A stretch of 64,000 nt of DNA from Geomonas agri. GTDB lineage: Bacteria; Desulfobacterota; Desulfuromonadia; Geobacterales; Geobacteraceae. A program made the translations under genes and the position numbers. Below, one piece after another: positions 8,006-16,394 of this stretch (position 1 is the first letter of the stretch; each line of letters begins with the position of its first letter). Location: positions 1,178,001-1,242,000 of the forward strand of contig NZ_JAINZO010000002.1 of assembly GCF_020179605.1 (NCBI RefSeq), in the 5' to 3' direction. The notes beneath the pieces are model-generated. The model saw only the letters and a program-made list of their open reading frames with translations. It had not been told where the DNA came from and ran no database searches.

Positions 8006-8300
8006 TCCGCAGGTGTTGATCGCCGTAGGGCTGGCCGCCTGTGTGACCTATTCCTTGCGGCTGGGCGGGTTGCTGTTGGCGTCCCGTTTCCCGCGCTCGG
8101 GTCGTTTCCGCCGCGGCATGGACGCCCTGCCCGGCGCCCTCTTGTTCTCGCTCGTTTTGCCGTCCATCGTCGCCGAAGGCGTGTGGGGCCTCATGGCCGC
8201 CGCCCTCACCGCCATTGTCGTGCTCCGCACCCGCAACACCCTCGCCGCCATGCTCTGCGGTATGCTCGTCATTTTCGCAGTGCGCAAGATCGGCCAGTAG
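7989..8300 (+). CDS. azlD: AzlD family branched-chain amino acid exporter, small subunit
   Basis: 103 residues, almost all in three or four membrane helices, with the family pattern TYSLRLGGLLL near the N terminus and a conserved MDALPGALLFSLVLP segment. The chosen ATG at 7989 overlaps the end of azlC and is preceded by GGAGGAGGCGGAAG inside azlC; longer frames have no such signal. Partner of AzlC in a two-subunit exporter. A strong terminator follows, closing the operon. Confidence 0.85.
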   Translation: MFPAINPQVLIAVGLAACVTYSLRLGGLLLASRFPRSGRFRRGMDALPGALLFSLVLPSIVAEGVWGLMAAALTAIVVLRTRNTLAAMLCGMLVIFAVRKIGQ

Positions 8301-8324
8301 GCCCTGAGCTAGACCGCTGATGTG

Positions 8325-8355
8325 AAAAGGGGAGCCGTAACCGGCTCCCCTTTTT
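8325..8355 (+). terminator. Rho-independent terminator of azlCD
   Basis: AAAAGGGGAGCCG at 8325-8337 pairs perfectly with CGGCTCCCCTTTT at 8342-8354 around a four-base loop, with a T-run. Confidence 0.9.
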
Positions 8356-8418
8356 CTGTTGCGGGCCATGACATATATCTGCTCGAATGCCCGGTCCCCC
8401 GCCGTTGCCGTCGCAACA

Positions 8419-8446
8419 TTGCTCCTTCGCATGGCGATGATACAAT
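8419..8446 (+). promoter_or_regulatory. Probable promoter of the unrecognised 277-residue gene
   Basis: TTGCTC at 8419-8424, a 16-base spacer and TACAAT at 8441-8446, about 70 bases before the start codon. Confidence 0.45.
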
Positions 8447-8513
8447 GGGCCGCTGTGCCGTTAAACCCGATGTTTCCCGCGTGCATCAAAGACGGTAACC
8501 GGAGGCGCATGCC

Positions 8514-9347
8514 ATGGCTTGGGAACCTATGACGCTTGATGAATATGCGGAATTCCAGAAATCAACTGGCGTAAAGATCATAAAAGTAGGAGATGTCTGG
8601 TGGAGACAGGTCCATCACTTTTTCTTCAGGCCGCTTTTCCCCTTCGCCGAAGTAGCCCCTGAACCGAGCCGATACCCTTTGCCGGCGCGCATCGGCGGAG
8701 TCATTCACTTGGTACCGACTGGGGCGCCAAGCAACAGCTTCATGAACATGTTCGTGTATGACCAGCTTAAGGACTACAGCCTGGACAGCGTGGGTGCAAA
8801 ACAAAGGTGCATCGTGAAGAAGGCACTCTCCAACTTCACCGCCAAGAGGATCACCGATCTGGAAGAATTCGTAGATGGCGCCAGCCCCTTGTATATTTCT
8901 TTTTACAGCAGAACCAAATACTCCTACCAAAAGGAGCGGCTGCAAAGAGAGAAATTCACAGCCTGGGCCAGGCCGATCTTCAACAATGCTAAAGTCGTCG
9001 TAACCGGTGCCTACCGGCAACAAAAGCTTTGTGCTATAGACATTTCTTACCAGGTGGAGAACGTCATCATCGATGATGTCTTCTTCTCAGATACCGAAAG
9101 TCAGATTCTTAAAGTGACCGACTTCATGGTGCACACACTCAGAGAATCAGCAAGAAGTGCCGATGCCAGCATCTTGTTTAGAGGCTTTCCGACGGGCAAG
9201 CAGAGTTTGGACAACTCCAAGATAACCCGGGGGTGTAGTATCCGTAAAACGGCTGCTTTCACGAAGATCAATCCGTTCGCTCTTCGTGTAGCGAAAGCGC
9301 TACTGCCAGAGAGCTACCAGAAACTCATAGCCGTGACGGATCCCTAG
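8514..9347 (+). CDS. Protein of unknown function, possibly acyltransferase-like
   Basis: 277 residues, not recognised. There is no signal peptide or membrane segment. The central part (about 95-215) alternates strands and helices with an aromatic SFYSRTKYSYQKERL segment and VVVTGAYRQQKLCAID, which reminds me of GNAT/FemAB-type acyltransferases, but no motif proves this. The base composition is visibly more AT-rich than the neighbours, and codon use is mixed, which may mean recent acquisition. GGAGG lies before the ATG. The gene is flanked by a terminator upstream and the opposite-strand sigma-54 activator downstream, so it appears to be a lone unit. Confidence 0.7.
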   Translation: MAWEPMTLDEYAEFQKSTGVKIIKVGDVWWRQVHHFFFRPLFPFAEVAPEPSRYPLPARIGGVIHLVPTGAPSNSFMNMFVYDQLKDYSLDSVGAKQRCIVKKALSNFTAKRITDLEEFVDGASPLYISFYSRTKYSYQKERLQREKFTAWARPIFNNAKVVVTGAYRQQKLCAIDISYQVENVIIDDVFFSDTESQILKVTDFMVHTLRESARSADASILFRGFPTGKQSLDNSKITRGCSIRKTAAFTKINPFALRVAKALLPESYQKLIAVTDP

Positions 9348-9367
9348 TAGATGTGGCAGGTAAAAAC

Positions 9368-9403
9368 GGACTACCGGAAGCGGTGGCAGAAGCGGTAGGT
9401 GAT
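9368..9403. other. Small imperfect hairpin downstream of the unknown gene
   Basis: CTACCG and CGGTAG flank a GAAGCGGTGGCAGAAG core between two convergent genes. It is not followed by a clear T-run on either strand. The rest of 9348-9529 shows nothing else I can name. Confidence 0.35.
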
Positions 9404-9529
9404 TTCATAGATGACTACGGTTTTCTGGTAGGATAGCATGTGCGGTAGTTGGGGCCCCATTTTTCATGAACCACCTCCGGTGCCGTCGACAGCACTCTCT
9501 GTGATGTTAGCAAACGTTCCCCCGCCAGT

Positions 9530-12316
9530 TTAAATCTTCACCGTCTTGTAAAGGAAGTTCTTAAACCGGAAGAAGCGCTTCCTTTCTTCTTCGTCCTCCT
9601 GGGGAGAGCCGGTGACGGCTTTTAGGTGTCGGGCAACTTCGGGCATGCTCTTGCCGGCTACACTCCGGCTCCTCTCCACTACCAACCGCACCACGTCCTT
9701 CGAGATCCTGCTCTGTGAGTACGGCTCATAGACACATTCCCAGAAGTCCTTCCCCGCCTCGATGTCGCTGAGGATGTCGCTGGCTACTTCCTCGGCCAGC
9801 AACTCGAACGCCGGGACCACCTGCTCGCGGGAACCGTCCCTGATGGCCTTCCTGATGTCCTCGCCGGTCACCATCTTGCCGGTCCTGAAGAACAGGGCGC
9901 GCAGCAATATGCTTCGCAATTCGCGGATATTCCCCTTGTAGTTGTGGCCGACCAACGCTTCCTTGGCGTCCTTGGAAAGGCTGGGCTCGTCATTGCGGAC
10001 CGCCTCTTCGGTGCTTCTGTAGGTCCGGTAGAGCTTGCCCAGGAAGTGGGTGGAGAGGTCGGGGATGTCCTCGCGCCGCTCGTTCAATGAGGGCACCACT
10101 ACCGAGAGTTCGGTGAGACGGTGGTACAGGTCCTCGCGGAAGTTGCCGAGGGCGATCTCCTTCCTCAGGTCCTTGTTGGTGGCGGCCACCAGCAAGACGC
10201 GGCTGATCCTCTCCCGGTTCTCGCCGAGGCGGACGAAGCCGCCGTTGTCGAGAAACCGCAGCAACTGCACCTGGGTCTTAGGGTCGGCATCGCCGATCTC
10301 GTCCAGGAAGACGATGCCGCCGGAAGCCTCCTCCAGGATGCCCTTCCGGTCGCTGTAGGCGCCGGTGAAGGCTCCCTTGATGTGCCCGAACAGTTCGGAA
10401 TAGGTCAGGTCCCCGCTGTAGGCGGCGATGTTGGTCTTCTTGACGGGAAGCTCGCCGTCGGGGTTGATCTGCTGCCGGTACAGTTCGTTGAGCTTGTTGT
10501 ACAGGTTGTTGAAGAAGAACTCCTTGCCCGCGCCGGTGGGGCCGAGCACCAGGATCGAGGGGAGGCCGATGGTGGCTTCTTGCAGGACGTGCCGGCTCCA
10601 GAGGGCGATCCGGTTGGAGAGGGGCTGCGAGACGGTGTTGATGAAAGCGACGATCTCCTGGGCCTTGCGGCTGTTGCCAATGATGTTACCCAGGCGATAG
10701 GAAGAAACCTTGGGGTCCTTGTAGGCGATGTCGCTTTGCAGCTTGTTCACCTCGGACTGCAGCCGCTCGATGCGCTGGATATCGGAGATGTGTCGCGAGG
10801 TGAGGCGGTCGATAATCTGCAGGATGCGCTTGTGCTCTTCGGTGAAGTACCCTTCCTGTAACGAGTTGAGGCAGATGACGGCGATCACCTCGTCGTCGCT
10901 GATCACCGGAACGGCCATCTCGCTCTTGATCAGCTCGTTCATGGGGCGGTGGAACCCCTCGTGCTGCGTGGTGTCGGTTACCTGCCCGATGATCTTCGGT
11001 TCCTTGGTCCAAGCGACGTAGCCGGTGAGGCTGCGCTCTTGCGCGGGAAGGTCGCTCCCGCCGATCTTGAAGGGGGGGATCTTCTTCTTTAACCATTCCT
11101 TGTTCTTGGCGCCGACGATGGTTCCTTCCTCGTTCTCGACTACCAGGTACTTCTCTCCCTCTCGCTCCTGTACGATGGCGATGCTGCCGGTGTCGGCGCC
11201 GATCAGTTCGGTCGCCTTGGAGAGCACCTTGGTCAGGAAGGGGTGCAGGCCTTCGTTACGTTCCTGCAGCAGGTCGGAGATTTCGGAGAGGACCTTGATC
11301 TCCAGGTGCTCGCCGCCGACCTCGTTGATGACTCGCTCCACCATCTCGGCGTGGGTTTGCAGCAGCCCCTCCTCGAATTCCGAGAAGCTGGCGAGCTGGC
11401 GGGTGAAGTAGTTGATCAGGCAGATAAGCCGCCGCGTGCCGGGCTCGATGCGCGGCACCATGTACAGGGTTCTTAGTCCCATCTCCTCGGTGAGAGCCCG
11501 GCGCTGGATGGTCTGGTCCTGCAGGTCGGCGATGAACAGCGGCTTCAGGAGCTGGTCATCGGTCACCACCCCTGCCTCGTTGACGTAGCGCGACACCAGC
11601 GATGTCCCGTGTTTCAGGTCGATGCTGCCGACGTTGTCATAGCGGGCTTTGAGGTCGGCGTCCTCTGCGTGGCTCGCCAGCACTTCCATGCCACCGCGCG
11701 CGGGGACCAGCACCGAGGCGAGGGTGAGCCCGTCGATCAGGTTGACGGCCGAGCGCACCATGAAGCTCGCCGCCTCCCTTCTCTTGTAGACCTCGACTCG
11801 GCGCGCCAGCAGCAGTTGCTGGTGATACTTGCGCGCATGGTCCACCCGCTCACCCGCCCTGGCGAGGAATGGGACCAGCAGCTCGATCCGGTCCCGGGAT
11901 AGAAGTTCCCCGTCGACGCAGACGACGCCGATTGACTTCCCGTCGTTAGTGATGGGGAGCATCGTGGTGCCGTCGATATTGAAGCGCCGGGAGAAATCCT
12001 GGTCCAGCGGGAGCCCGCTCTCGGCAGGTAGCAGGAACTGGGAAGGCATCTGGGTCACGAAGGTGTTGGAAACGCCTGCTTCGGCGGAGATGATAGGGAA
12101 GGTTGCCTCGCGGATCTCGGCGGCGAAGCTGCCGCAGGCGAAGGCGCAGGAGAGCGCGCCGCGGGTCAGGTCTTCGAGGTAGATGCGCACCCGCTCCTGG
12201 TCCGAGACCAGCCGGGCCCCCTCGCCGACCAGGTGCAGCATTTCGTCGAGGTTTTCTTTTCCGAAAGAGGCGATGCGGTCGCCTAACGTCTTAAGTTGCA
12301 GCTCTGTTACGGACAT
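9530..12316 (-). CDS. Sigma-54-dependent transcriptional activator with tandem GAF-like sensory region
   Basis: 928 residues. The long N-terminal part (about 1-510) reads as two or three GAF-like modules, with a coiled coil near 505-530. The AAA+ domain (about 545-780) has Walker A GPTGAGKE (about 592-599), the sigma-54 contact loop GAFTGA (648-653), Walker B GGIVFLDEIGD (about 666-676) and the arginine-finger region FREDLYHRL. The Walker A form and the insert after it resemble RtcR-type activators more than NtrC. The C terminus lacks a recognisable Fis helix-turn-helix but has a basic helical end (about 870-928) that may bind DNA. It should drive sigma-54 promoters on a small-molecule signal. 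It has its own promoter, downstream of the unknown 630-residue gene. Confidence 0.85.
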   Translation of the reverse strand: MSVTELQLKTLGDRIASFGKENLDEMLHLVGEGARLVSDQERVRIYLEDLTRGALSCAFACGSFAAEIREATFPIISAEAGVSNTFVTQMPSQFLLPAESGLPLDQDFSRRFNIDGTTMLPITNDGKSIGVVCVDGELLSRDRIELLVPFLARAGERVDHARKYHQQLLLARRVEVYKRREAASFMVRSAVNLIDGLTLASVLVPARGGMEVLASHAEDADLKARYDNVGSIDLKHGTSLVSRYVNEAGVVTDDQLLKPLFIADLQDQTIQRRALTEEMGLRTLYMVPRIEPGTRRLICLINYFTRQLASFSEFEEGLLQTHAEMVERVINEVGGEHLEIKVLSEISDLLQERNEGLHPFLTKVLSKATELIGADTGSIAIVQEREGEKYLVVENEEGTIVGAKNKEWLKKKIPPFKIGGSDLPAQERSLTGYVAWTKEPKIIGQVTDTTQHEGFHRPMNELIKSEMAVPVISDDEVIAVICLNSLQEGYFTEEHKRILQIIDRLTSRHISDIQRIERLQSEVNKLQSDIAYKDPKVSSYRLGNIIGNSRKAQEIVAFINTVSQPLSNRIALWSRHVLQEATIGLPSILVLGPTGAGKEFFFNNLYNKLNELYRQQINPDGELPVKKTNIAAYSGDLTYSELFGHIKGAFTGAYSDRKGILEEASGGIVFLDEIGDADPKTQVQLLRFLDNGGFVRLGENRERISRVLLVAATNKDLRKEIALGNFREDLYHRLTELSVVVPSLNERREDIPDLSTHFLGKLYRTYRSTEEAVRNDEPSLSKDAKEALVGHNYKGNIRELRSILLRALFFRTGKMVTGEDIRKAIRDGSREQVVPAFELLAEEVASDILSDIEAGKDFWECVYEPYSQSRISKDVVRLVVERSRSVAGKSMPEVARHLKAVTGSPQEDEEERKRFFRFKNFLYKTVKI

Positions 12317-12351
12317 ACGAGCCTCTGAGTATAAAAATTACACACGGGAGC

Positions 12352-12380
12352 ACACTAGAGGAATTGGCGGCGGGTGTCAA
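12352..12380 (-). promoter_or_regulatory. Sigma-70-type promoter of the sigma-54 activator gene
   Basis: Read on the minus strand: TTGACA (12380-12375), a 17-base spacer and TAGTGT (12357-12352), about 36 bases before the start codon. Confidence 0.6.
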
Positions 12381-12438
12381 GGGCGGAGCTGGTGGGAGTG
12401 GTGGCCGGAGGGCCGAAGGTTGAGCGGAGGGTGCGTGT

Positions 12439-12461
12439 GGGGCGAAATAATCATTCGCCCC
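12439..12461 (-). terminator. Hairpin after the unknown 630-residue gene
   Basis: GGGGCGAA at 12439-12446 pairs perfectly with TTCGCCCC at 12454-12461. It lies 13 bases after the stop codon on the minus strand. There is no T-run, so termination strength is uncertain. Confidence 0.5.
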
Positions 12462-12473
12462 TGGCCTTGGTCT

Positions 12474-14366
12474 TTAGTTGAACCCTTTCCTGATCTGGTA
12501 CAGCTCCTCCAGGTTCAGGCCGTTGAGCTCGAAGAACTCGCGCTCGAGTTCTTCAACGTAGAAACGGTCCAGGCCGGAGTTCTCCAGGAAGTCCTCACGC
12601 AGCGAGGAGTTCTTCTCCAGGATGATCTGCGGCAGCAGGTTGTGGATGTAGACCGCTTCTTTCTTGATGGTGAGGATCACTTCGTGGAACAGGCGGTCCG
12701 GAATTTCCTCGCTGATGAGCTTCTTGTTGAGGAGCTCCTCGGTGAGCTCCTTCTTGAGCGCATCCTGATCTGCTTTCGTGGCGTACTTGGAGTAGAAATT
12801 ACGGATGCGGTCCTTGACGTGTTCAAGCAGGGTGAGGTGCAACCGCTCGTCTCTGTCGATCTTCACCAACTGCTCCAGGAGGGCCGTGGTGGTGAGGCGG
12901 TTCTCCTCGATGAGTTTGAGGCCGGAGGCCAGGTGGCTCACCTTCTTGCGGCCGTAGATCCCAAGGTACTTGTCCTCGAAGATGCCGGAGAGGAAGAGCT
13001 TGGTGAACAGGTCGGGCGCCAGCATGTCGAAGGCGTGCTTGTTGCCCAAGAGGCTTCGGATCATCTCCTCAGAAATCCTTACGTTCTCCATGAACGCCAG
13101 CTGATTGATGGCCGAAGAGGTAGCGTCATAGCGGTCGAAGTAGGTGATGATGTACGAGTATCCTTCGAGGATCGAGATGTCGGCACCGTCGCGGATTTTC
13201 TCGTCGCAGGCCTTGCTGGCGTCGAGCAGCATCTCCTCGAAGGCGTGGTCGCGGTTCTCGGCGGCCTGCTTCTTGGCGAAGAGCAATTTCAGCATGTCTT
13301 CCGGCTCGATGGTGCTCTCGATGTGGCGCTCGGAAAGGAACATCCCCTCCAGGATCTGCCTGGTCTCGGAGATGTAGTTGCTCTCCTCGAGGTCGACCAG
13401 CTTCTTGTCCTTCTTGAGCATCTCGTCCAGCGTATAGAAGAGCGCACCGGGGATCTTGTTGCGCACCGACAACGTCTTCAGTCGGGTCAGGCGCGCGTTC
13501 TCCAGCTTGTTGATCTCGCCCTTGCGGTTGCAGGCGATCAGGATGTTCTTGTACTCGTCGACTATGCGCCGGTTGTCCGGATGCTTGTACATCACGTCGA
13601 TCCGGATGCGCTCCTGCTGGTACCGGTCGATGCTGTAGCGCTCGGCCAGCTGGGAGAGGGACTGGAAGTTGGCATCGGTGATCTTCTTGTTGTTGAAGTA
13701 GAGCGACTTGAAGGCCTCGCTGTACTCGCGGTGCCGGATGTTGATCAACTTGAACAGGAAGAGGTGGGCGTTGGGGTCGTCGATGATCTCCAGGATCTCG
13801 TGGATGATCAGGTTGTCCTGCTCCTCGCCGACCGCGTCCGAGCGCTTGAGGGCCTTGCCCAGCACCCTGAGGATGCGCTCCTGCTGGTCGTGCATGGGGC
13901 CGGAGAAGTCGGCGCCGGTGAGGGCGAAGAAGTAGTTGAAGATGGCGTTGCCGTCGAAGAAGATCTTGTCGTAGCTTACGTACCCCTCGGTGCGGTCGCT
14001 GAACCTCAGGGTGCCGCTTCTTTGATCGTTGTGGGTGCCGTAGATGATGAGCCGGTTGGACACCTCTTCCTTGGCGAGGTCGGCGATGGGCTGGTCTACG
14101 CCGAACATGTACTCGCAGAAGGAGCCGCCGTTGCCCCTGTGGCTGATGCCGTTTTTGCCGATGATGAATTCGTTGCCGGGAGAGAAGAAGCGGATTTCGT
14201 CGGGATCGGAGGGGTCGGTGTTGAAGAAGTAACGGTTGTACGCCTCGCTGCCCGCGGTGATGGCGTAGAACTCGATCTGGTCGTTCGCATAGCCGTGCAG
14301 CCGAATGTCTCTGAACATCAGTTCCGTCCGTTTCTCAGGTTCATTTGGTTCGTCTTCAAAGCTCAA
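12474..14366 (-). CDS. Large protein of unknown function (TIGR04442-like), linked to a sigma-54 activator
   Basis: 630 residues, charged, without signal peptide or membrane segments. From memory it resembles the conserved deltaproteobacterial family called TIGR04442, whose function is not known. The first 170 residues look like mixed beta structure (with IRFFSPGNEFIIGKNGI and GTLRFSDRTEGYVSYDKIFF); from about 170 on it is nearly all alpha-helical, with repeated Leu/Lys/Glu patterns resembling a helical scaffold. No catalytic motif is seen. Its start codon overlaps the end of the PhnP-like hydrolase gene by 11 bases, so the two are translationally coupled, and the sigma-54 activator follows 157 bases downstream. 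A sensor or adaptor role for the activator is inference. Confidence 0.75.
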   Translation of the reverse strand: MSFEDEPNEPEKRTELMFRDIRLHGYANDQIEFYAITAGSEAYNRYFFNTDPSDPDEIRFFSPGNEFIIGKNGISHRGNGGSFCEYMFGVDQPIADLAKEEVSNRLIIYGTHNDQRSGTLRFSDRTEGYVSYDKIFFDGNAIFNYFFALTGADFSGPMHDQQERILRVLGKALKRSDAVGEEQDNLIIHEILEIIDDPNAHLFLFKLINIRHREYSEAFKSLYFNNKKITDANFQSLSQLAERYSIDRYQQERIRIDVMYKHPDNRRIVDEYKNILIACNRKGEINKLENARLTRLKTLSVRNKIPGALFYTLDEMLKKDKKLVDLEESNYISETRQILEGMFLSERHIESTIEPEDMLKLLFAKKQAAENRDHAFEEMLLDASKACDEKIRDGADISILEGYSYIITYFDRYDATSSAINQLAFMENVRISEEMIRSLLGNKHAFDMLAPDLFTKLFLSGIFEDKYLGIYGRKKVSHLASGLKLIEENRLTTTALLEQLVKIDRDERLHLTLLEHVKDRIRNFYSKYATKADQDALKKELTEELLNKKLISEEIPDRLFHEVILTIKKEAVYIHNLLPQIILEKNSSLREDFLENSGLDRFYVEELEREFFELNGLNLEELYQIRKGFN

Positions 14367-15111
14367 TCATCATGCCGTCGTAGGCGAACTCAACGCCCTG
14401 GGGGAGTCGCTCTCCGTCGCGGTGATGTACCTCGTGGGTGAGGTGTGTCAGCACGGTGCGGCTGGGTTTCAGGATCTCCGACATCTTGAGCGCACCCTCG
14501 ATGTTGAAATGGTTGGGGTGCGGGGAAAAGCGCAGGCCGTCGATGATCATCAGGTCGAGTCCCTGTAACAGCGGCAGCGACTGTTCCGGGATCTCGCTGC
14601 AGTCGGTGAGGTAGGCAGCGTTATCGAACCGGTAGCCGGTAGCCAGGAAGGAACCGTGCCTGATCGGCACTGGTGTGACGCGGCAGCCGAACAGGTCGAA
14701 GGGGTCCACTACGGGACAAGCCTCCAAAAGCGGCCAGTATCCCTCCGAGTGGAGCCCCTCGAAGATGTACGAGAAGTTGGTGCGAACCTGGTCAATGGAT
14801 TCCTGGCTGGCATAACACGGGATCACCCTGCGGTGGATGAAGTGAAAGCCGCGCAAGTCATCGATACCATGGATGTGGTCGGCGTGGGTGTGGGTGAGCA
14901 GAACGGCGTCGATCTGCGGAATCCCTTCCCGCAGCGCCTGCATTCTCAAGTCGGTCGAGGTATCGACGAGGATGCGTTGGCCACGGGACTCGACCAGGAT
15001 GGAGGCACGTGTTCTCTTGTCGCGCGGGTCAGAGGAGCCGCAGACCTGGCAGTGGCAGCCGACCATGGGGACCCCGGTCGAAGTGCCAGAGCCGAGAATG
15101 GTAATTTTCAT
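14356..15111 (-). CDS. PhnP-like metallo-beta-lactamase fold hydrolase
   Basis: 251 residues. The metal motif HTHADH gives the HxHxDH signature of the fold, with the Asp of DTSTDLR upstream and later histidines in IRHG and THLTHEVHH. An early CHCQVCGSSDPRDKRTRAS segment matches the structural zinc-binding cysteines of PhnP (cyclic phosphodiesterase). A phosphodiester or cyclic nucleotide substrate is likely, but no phn genes are nearby. The frame is open to 15144, but GAGGTG lies before the ATG at 15111 and the family begins MKITILGSG there. The stop overlaps the start of the unknown 630-residue gene. Confidence 0.85.
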   Translation of the reverse strand: MKITILGSGTSTGVPMVGCHCQVCGSSDPRDKRTRASILVESRGQRILVDTSTDLRMQALREGIPQIDAVLLTHTHADHIHGIDDLRGFHFIHRRVIPCYASQESIDQVRTNFSYIFEGLHSEGYWPLLEACPVVDPFDLFGCRVTPVPIRHGSFLATGYRFDNAAYLTDCSEIPEQSLPLLQGLDLMIIDGLRFSPHPNHFNIEGALKMSEILKPSRTVLTHLTHEVHHRDGERLPQGVEFAYDGMMIEL

Positions 15112-15157
15112 GTGTCGCACCTCGGAATGCGGGTAAAGTACCATGATCCTTTAAGTG

Positions 15158-15181
15158 AGGCAAGGGGTTTATCCCTTGCCT
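15158..15181. promoter_or_regulatory. Perfect 9-bp inverted repeat between divergent genes
   Basis: AGGCAAGGG and CCCTTGCCT are separated by six bases, between the divergent metallo-hydrolase and glycosyltransferase genes. Since neither gene ends here, it is not a normal terminator; an operator or leader hairpin is more likely. Confidence 0.45.
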
Positions 15182-15268
15182 AGCGCGGGTTTTGCGGCTA
15201 TTATCTGAGCCTGTTGCCAGTGGCGGTTTCTAATGATATCGTCGCAAAAACTTTAGCAGAGGTTCACA

Positions 15269-16285
15269 ATGCGTGTCGGCATCATCGCCCCCAACTACTA
15301 TCCCGCGGAAACCGGCAATGCAGTCACTGTAAGACGTATCGAGGGCCAGCTCAGGCTCTTGGGTTGCGAGGTGCGGGTTTTCCCGGTGGGGCCGCTGTCG
15401 GGCGAGCGTCTGCAGGCTGAGGTCGAGGAATTCGCACCGCAGTTGTTGCATGCCTTTCATGCCTATCACGGCGGGAGGGTTGCGCACGCGCTGTCGAAAT
15501 CGCTTGGCATCCCCTACCTGATCACCCTGACCGGGACGGACATCTACCAAGCGCTCTCCGATCAGCGCGGCCTGGAGATGCACGGGGCCCTGCGCTGCGC
15601 CTCCCGGTTAGTCGCCTTCCATGCCTGCGTTAAGAAGCGCCTGGGTGAGCACCTCCCGAGCCTGGAAGAGCGCACCGTCCTGATCCACCAGGGGGTTGAG
15701 CTTCCGCCCGAGTACGCTCCATTAGAGAAGGGGGCGCGGGATGAATTTGTGTTCCTGCTGCCTGCCGGGCTGCGTCCAGTGAAGAACGTGATGTTTCCCC
15801 TGGCCCCCCTGGCCGAGCTACAGGCCCGCCATCCTCAGGTCCGGTTGGAACTGGCCGGTCCGGTGCTCGAGCCGGCCTATGCCGCCGAGGTCATGGAAGC
15901 GTTGGAGCAGTATCCCTTTGCCCGCTATCTCGGCGTGGTGGCTCACGACGCCATGGGCGAACTGTACCGGCGCGTCGATGTCGTGTTGAACACCTCCCTC
16001 ACCGAAGGGGGCATGGCCAACACTGTCCTCGAGGCGCTTGCCTATGCCAAGCCGGTCCTGGCTTCCGATATTGAGGGAAACCGTTCCATCATCAGGGACG
16101 GCGTAACCGGCCTGGTTTACCACAGTGGAGCCGATTTCTGCGCCAAGGCCGAGCACCTGGTGACCGACGCGCACCTGCGTGACCGGCTAGGGAAGAATGG
16201 CAGGTGCCTGGTGGGTGACAGCTGCTGTCCCGAGAAAGAAGCCGGCGCCTACCTCTCTCTCTACTGCGACATCCTCACCGCCTAG
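15269..16285 (+). CDS. Glycosyltransferase family 4 protein
   Basis: 338 residues, GT-B fold retaining glycosyltransferase of the GT4 group. The N-terminal half has the nucleotide-free domain opening RVGIIAPNYYPAETGNAVTV and the ITLTGTDIYQ segment; the C-terminal half has LLPAGLRPVKNV, the EX7E region NTSLTEGGMANTVLEALAYA and SDIEGNRSII. Sugar donor and acceptor cannot be told. It stands alone beside no polysaccharide cluster, so a metabolite or lipid acceptor is also possible. The ribosome-binding site is a modest GAG before the ATG. Confidence 0.85.
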   Translation: MRVGIIAPNYYPAETGNAVTVRRIEGQLRLLGCEVRVFPVGPLSGERLQAEVEEFAPQLLHAFHAYHGGRVAHALSKSLGIPYLITLTGTDIYQALSDQRGLEMHGALRCASRLVAFHACVKKRLGEHLPSLEERTVLIHQGVELPPEYAPLEKGARDEFVFLLPAGLRPVKNVMFPLAPLAELQARHPQVRLELAGPVLEPAYAAEVMEALEQYPFARYLGVVAHDAMGELYRRVDVVLNTSLTEGGMANTVLEALAYAKPVLASDIEGNRSIIRDGVTGLVYHSGADFCAKAEHLVTDAHLRDRLGKNGRCLVGDSCCPEKEAGAYLSLYCDILTA

Positions 16286-16394
16286 CCCGCTCCGCGCGCT
16301 GCGCGCCCCGCCTCCCCCCACCTTAAAATGGACATTAGCTATTGCCAATGAGTCTCCTTCCCGTACACTATCCCTTCGTGGAAAGGGGGGAGAT

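Noticed and set aside
12183-14441. Long open frame on the plus strand opposite the 630-residue gene
   Set aside because: It is antisense to a gene with strong codon and protein character, is Leu/Val/Glu-rich shadow sequence and has no ribosome site; high GC makes such frames common.
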